Source of the DNA: Flavobacteriaceae bacterium
GTDB lineage: Bacteria > Bacteroidota > Bacteroidia > Flavobacteriales > Flavobacteriaceae
Assembly (NCBI GenBank): GCA_018608735.1
Contig: JABAYZ010000170.1
Span: 1,062-11,084, forward strand
Direction of reading: 5' to 3'
Length of the DNA: 10,023 bases
Of the stretch, positions 6,627-10,023 are shown one piece after another; positions within the stretch are counted from its first letter, which is position 1; every line of letters begins with the position of its first letter. Position numbers and translations under genes: made by a program. Below the pieces are notes generated by a model, which had not been told where the DNA came from, searched no databases, and saw only the letters and a program-made list of their open reading frames with translations.

Positions 6627-9128
6627 TTGAAAAACGTTTTTAGTTACATAATAGTCGGCACTTTAATTGCCTTTACCATTACAAGCTGTTCTAGAAAAAA
6701 AGATAAATTTCTGAACCGTTCTTGGCACTCGGTAAATACAAAATACAACATCTTGTATAATGGAGGTGTTGCTTTGGAAACGGGAAAGACCACAATAAAT
6801 GAAGCCTATAAAGACAATTATTGGGAGATTCTTCCTGTTGAGCGTTTACAAGTCAGTGATGAAATCAGATTAGACAACGAAGCAAAGGACCCCAACTTTC
6901 AACTTGCCGAAACAAAAGCAGTAAAGGCCATCCAAAAACACGGGATGAATATTAAGGGGAAAGAAAAAAACCCTCAAATAGACGAGTCCTATATTTTACT
7001 CGGAAAATCACGTTATTATGACAACCGTTTTATTCCAGCTTTAGAAGCATTTAACTATATTTTATTCAAATATCCAGCAAGTAGCAACATTAACCTAGCA
7101 AAAATTTGGCGTGCTAAAACTAACCTCCGCCTTAAAAACGAAGCTTTAGCAATTAATAATTTAAAGCGACTCATTGAGCAAGAGCAACTGTCCAAATACG
7201 ATAGAGTAGAAGCCGCATCTACTCTAGCTCAAGCTTATATTACAACGAAAGCACTAGACAGCGCCATTACTCAATTACAAGTAGCTTCCGAGCTTACAAG
7301 AAATAACGAACAACGAGCACGACTGTATTATATTGAAGGTCAACTTTACTCTGCTTTAGGGATAAAAGACAGCGCTAACCTTGCTTTTGATAAAGTAATT
7401 GCCCTAAACCGAAGAAGCCCGAGGGCGTATATGATTAGCGCTCATTTAGAAAAAATAAAAAATTTCAATCCAAAAGATGATGATGAATTTGCGCTTCAAG
7501 AATTATTAGAAGACTTGGAGACTAACAGAGAAAACAGACCATTTTTAGATAAAATATATCACCAAATAGCGAATTACCAACTTGAAAAAAAGTCGGATTC
7601 TCTAGCGATATCATATTACAATAAATCATTGCGCGCCAATTCCGATGATGACTATTTAAAAGGGTTGAATTACCAAAGATTAGGTGATTTAAATTTTGAG
7701 TATTCAGAGTACAGCTTAGCAGGATCCTATTATGACAGTACCTTACTGAGTCTTAAAGAAAACAGTAAATCATTTCGAGCAATCAAACGAAAACGAGACA
7801 ATCTGGAGGATGTAATTTATTATGAATCCATTGCTCGAGATCACGACAGTCTTTTAAGTATTGTTGCGCTGTCGGACCTTGAAAAAGAATCCTACTTCCA
7901 GTCGTATATCCAAAAATTAAAGCTAAACGAAGAAGCTGCCAAAAAAGCAAAATCATCTAATGAGTCAGCCCCTCAAAATTCAGCTACAAAAAAGGCAAAA
8001 AGCTTTTACTTTTATAATCCAACCACAGTCGCATTTGGTAAAAATGAATTTATTAGAATATGGGGCGAACGTGCATTACAAACCAATTGGCGCTTGTCCA
8101 GTAAATCAAAGCAATCAGATGCAGAGCCCTCTGAAATTACAGAAAACCCTGAAGCATCCGATCAAAGTCGTTTTAAGTTAGAGTATTATTTAGACCAAAT
8201 CCCTACAGATCAGATCGTTTTGGACAGTATTACTAAGGAACGTAACTTTGCCTATTACCAATTGGGACTTATATATAAAGACAAGTTTAAAGAGTATAAA
8301 CGGGCACAAGACAAGCTTGAACAACTGTTAAAGCAAAACCCTGAAACACGCCTTATTTTACCCGCAAAATATAATTTATATAAAATCTACTCAATCTTGG
8401 GCCTCAAGCGCAAGCAAGGACTCACAAAAAATGATATTATTGAAAATCACCCTGAATCTCGTTATGCAGAGATCTTATTAAATCCTGAATCCACCTTACT
8501 AAATAACGAAAATAGCCCAGAAACACGATACAATAAGTTGTATGCGCAATTTGAATCTGGGGCATATCAAGAGGTGATTGATGGCTGTGACGTTCAAATT
8601 ATTCGATTAGATGGTCAGGAAATTGTACCCAAGCTAGAACTTTTAAAAGTCACTTCCAAAGCACGATTATTTGGTTTTGAAGCCTATAAAGAGGGTCTTA
8701 ACTTTGTAGCCTTAAACTACCCAAGCAGTATCGAAGGTAAAAAAGCGGCTCAAATGTACGAAACGATCATTCCGGAATTAGAAAGTCAAGAATTTGTACA
8801 GGACTCTACCCAAACTAATTTCAAAGCTATTTTTAAGTTTGAAATCTCTGAATCAGATGAAATAAACGCATTAGTAGAGGCGTTAAACACTGCTGTTGAA
8901 GAGGTTGACTATTTAAATCAGACCATTTCTAAAGATCGTTACGATACAAACACTATATTTGTGGTCGTTCACGGACTAAAAAGTGCACAAGGAGCGTTAG
9001 CATTTGTGCAGCTTTTAGAAAAGGACGGTATTGAAATTTCAAAACCGTATTTTGAAATTTCTTCAAAAAATTATCAAACGGTTCAAATTCACAAAAATTT
9101 AGAAGCCTACTTAAATACTATTAATTAA
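6627..9128 (+). CDS. sprE: Type IX secretion/gliding lipoprotein PorW/SprE (TPR protein)
   Basis: SprE in Flavobacterium and PorW in Porphyromonas are TPR lipoproteins needed for type IX protein secretion, and in gliding species for motility. This one has 833 residues, close to the SprE length I recall. The start is TTG because a TAG sits directly upstream; it gives a normal lipoprotein signal (MKNVFSYIIVGTLIAFTITS) with lipobox I-T-S-Cys21. The mature N-terminus SRKKDKFLNRSWH and NTKYNILYNGG (37-47) fit the family. TPR-like helices run from about 116 to 380, then a Lys/Ser-rich linker (about 435-457), a conserved FYFYNPTTVAFGKNEF block (about 461-476), a second low-complexity stretch (about 490-512), more TPRs (about 525-735) and a small C-terminal domain (about 745-830). 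No acidic surface-export signal follows Cys21, so it probably faces the periplasm. It is the first gene of a tight operon. Confidence 0.87.
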   Translation: MKNVFSYIIVGTLIAFTITSCSRKKDKFLNRSWHSVNTKYNILYNGGVALETGKTTINEAYKDNYWEILPVERLQVSDEIRLDNEAKDPNFQLAETKAVKAIQKHGMNIKGKEKNPQIDESYILLGKSRYYDNRFIPALEAFNYILFKYPASSNINLAKIWRAKTNLRLKNEALAINNLKRLIEQEQLSKYDRVEAASTLAQAYITTKALDSAITQLQVASELTRNNEQRARLYYIEGQLYSALGIKDSANLAFDKVIALNRRSPRAYMISAHLEKIKNFNPKDDDEFALQELLEDLETNRENRPFLDKIYHQIANYQLEKKSDSLAISYYNKSLRANSDDDYLKGLNYQRLGDLNFEYSEYSLAGSYYDSTLLSLKENSKSFRAIKRKRDNLEDVIYYESIARDHDSLLSIVALSDLEKESYFQSYIQKLKLNEEAAKKAKSSNESAPQNSATKKAKSFYFYNPTTVAFGKNEFIRIWGERALQTNWRLSSKSKQSDAEPSEITENPEASDQSRFKLEYYLDQIPTDQIVLDSITKERNFAYYQLGLIYKDKFKEYKRAQDKLEQLLKQNPETRLILPAKYNLYKIYSILGLKRKQGLTKNDIIENHPESRYAEILLNPESTLLNNENSPETRYNKLYAQFESGAYQEVIDGCDVQIIRLDGQEIVPKLELLKVTSKARLFGFEAYKEGLNFVALNYPSSIEGKKAAQMYETIIPELESQEFVQDSTQTNFKAIFKFEISESDEINALVEALNTAVEEVDYLNQTISKDRYDTNTIFVVVHGLKSAQGALAFVQLLEKDGIEISKPYFEISSKNYQTVQIHKNLEAYLNTIN

Positions 9129-9142
9129 AATAAGACATAGCT

Positions 9143-9568
9143 ATGTTTACAGAAAATAAAAAATCAAACTCGAGTTCATTTTCTCAACAAAACACCATTG
9201 CTCAAGGGACGACCTTTGATGGGGATATTATAAGTGAAGGCGACTTCAGAATAGAAGGCCTTGTCAATGGATCTCTTAATACTACAGGAAAAGTTGTCAT
9301 CGGAAAAACAGGCGCAGTAGACGGCATTTTGGTGTGTGAAAATGTAGATGTTGAGGGTAAATTTAATGGCACTCTAACCGTTTCAGGCACTCTAAACTTA
9401 CGCTCTTCAGCACAGATAGACGGAGAAGTCCAAATAGAAAAACTATCCGTTGAGCCAGGGGCAACATTTAATGCCAGTTGTCTTATGAAGGGTGCTGTAA
9501 AAGAATTGAAAAACGAAACAAAAGTAGACGCATCTCAAAATAATTCTAAAAGTGGACAATCCGCTTAA
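9143..9568 (+). CDS. Bactofilin (polymer-forming cytoskeletal protein)
   Basis: Bactofilins self-assemble without nucleotides into membrane-associated filaments that position cell-wall or envelope machinery. The 141 residues show the family's short polar N-terminal tail (1-20), a right-handed beta-helix core (about 21-115) made of repeating short strands with regular Gly and Val/Ile (GTTFDGDIISEGDFRIEG, LVNGSLNTTGKVVIG, AQIDGEVQIEKLSVEPG), and a polar, Lys/Asn/Ser-rich C-terminal tail. There is no membrane helix. The ATG at 9143 is 14 bp after the sprE stop, so they share a transcript. The last 17 bp overlap the next gene. In this operon it may act as a scaffold for the T9SS/gliding envelope apparatus, but that is inference from position only. 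Confidence 0.93.
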   Translation: MFTENKKSNSSSFSQQNTIAQGTTFDGDIISEGDFRIEGLVNGSLNTTGKVVIGKTGAVDGILVCENVDVEGKFNGTLTVSGTLNLRSSAQIDGEVQIEKLSVEPGATFNASCLMKGAVKELKNETKVDASQNNSKSGQSA

Positions 9569-9767
9569 ACAGCTAGGAATCCTCTCTGCGATAGGTGTTC
9601 AGATGGCAGCAATCATTGCAGTAGGCACATTTGTGGGGGTTACTTTAGATGAAAAACACCCCAATGACACTAATATTTTTACATTAATAGGGAGTTTATT
9701 TTCAGTAATCTTATCAATTTACTTCGTAATAAGACGTGTAATCTCTGCTTCAAAAGATGATAAATAA
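9552..9767 (+). CDS. AtpZ/AtpI family membrane protein
   Basis: A 71-residue protein with two membrane helices (about 8-30 and 41-64) joined by the short loop LDEKHPNDTN, the typical hairpin of the AtpZ/AtpI family. These proteins lie at the head of ATP synthase operons and have been linked to Mg2+/Ca2+ transport and to assembly of the Fo ring. The GTG at 9552 lies inside the bactofilin gene, giving a 17-bp overlap in another frame, and is directly preceded by TAAAA. The overlap suggests translational coupling. The first in-frame ATG lies inside the first helix, so GTG is the better start. The stop at 9765-9767 abuts the next ATG. Family confidence is good; the physiological role is not settled. 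Confidence 0.85.
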   Translation: MDNPLKQLGILSAIGVQMAAIIAVGTFVGVTLDEKHPNDTNIFTLIGSLFSVILSIYFVIRRVISASKDDK

Positions 9768-10023
9768 ATGAATACACTCTTCAAAAAAAGAGAATTAAAC
9801 TTTCTCATAAAATTGTCAGTAATAAGCATATTACTTTTCGGAACTCATAGCTATCTAAACTACCATTTCGCACAAGATATCTTACTTTTTTTCCCACTCT
9901 GGCATATTTATTTATTTCATGTGGTGACCGTTTTTTTGATATATTCTTTTATAAATTATCGTGACTCCATAGGAAAAACAGATGTGTTTAATGTCTTTAT
10001 GCTTGGAATGCTTTTAAAAATGA
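9768..10023 (+). CDS. DUF6168-like membrane protein, 3' end cut off
   Basis: An open frame of 85 codons that begins with ATG directly after the AtpZ-like stop (zero spacing) and runs off the window. The protein begins MNTLFKKRELNFLIKLS, then shows membrane segments at about 12-32, 38-64 and a third starting near 72. The aromatic stretch FFPLWHIYLFHVV (42-54) and the position between an AtpZ-like gene and, presumably, atpB fit the flavobacterial family DUF6168. The family name is from memory and moderately sure; a membrane protein co-translated with AtpZ is clear from the sequence. The function is unknown, and the ATP synthase association rests on position. The real end lies outside the window. 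Confidence 0.7.
   Translation, partial: MNTLFKKRELNFLIKLSVISILLFGTHSYLNYHFAQDILLFFPLWHIYLFHVVTVFLIYSFINYRDSIGKTDVFNVFMLGMLLKM

Noticed and set aside
7960..8181. Plus-strand 73-codon frame inside sprE
   Set aside because: It overlaps the low-complexity linker and conserved block of sprE in another frame; this is a by-product of that composition.
9029..9062. Repeated TTGAAATTTC at the 3' end of sprE
   Set aside because: The two copies encode the similar peptides IEIS and FEIS in the C-terminal domain; it is short and explained by coding.

Overview
The window looks like chromosomal core DNA of a marine-type member of the Flavobacteriaceae (Bacteroidota). The evidence is the low GC content, the lack of Shine-Dalgarno sequences, Bacteroidota-type promoter elements (TAnnTTTG at -7), a type IX secretion lipoprotein (PorW/SprE), and several small protein families that I know mainly from Flavobacteria (DUF6341, DUF6427, DUF4254, DUF6168). 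I see no transposase, phage gene, CRISPR array, rRNA or tRNA, so this is not an obvious accessory island. A genus cannot be named from what is visible.

Bases 1-5376 are a surface-glycan and housekeeping block. It opens with the 3' part of a membrane sugar transferase (WcaJ/WbaP-like initiating enzyme) whose 5' end lies outside the window. Purine gene purD follows 14 bp later. A small inner-membrane protein (DUF6341-like) is on the opposite strand, its tail overlapping purD. Next come a polytopic membrane protein (DUF6427-like), a soluble DUF4254 protein and a family-9 glycosyltransferase (heptosyltransferase-like). A PaaE-type flavin/2Fe-2S reductase lies on the minus strand, tail to tail with the glycosyltransferase.

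Bases 6429-6626 are a 198-bp divergent spacer between the reductase and the second block. From 6627 to the end runs a tight plus-strand operon: sprE/porW (TPR lipoprotein of the gliding/T9SS apparatus), a bactofilin, an AtpZ/AtpI-like protein whose start overlaps the bactofilin end, and a DUF6168-like membrane protein that starts immediately after the AtpZ stop and runs off the window. The F1Fo ATP synthase genes probably continue downstream; this is inferred from the AtpZ-like gene.

The points most worth a second look are: several starts that are non-ATG or easily mis-called; a small in-frame upstream ORF that ends exactly where sprE begins; a 13-bp dyad and a promoter buried in the divergent DUF6341/DUF6427 spacer; and two clusters of conserved genes of unknown function (DUF6427-DUF4254-GT9, and sprE-bactofilin-atpZ-DUF6168). 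I found no clear-cut novel defence or mobile system.
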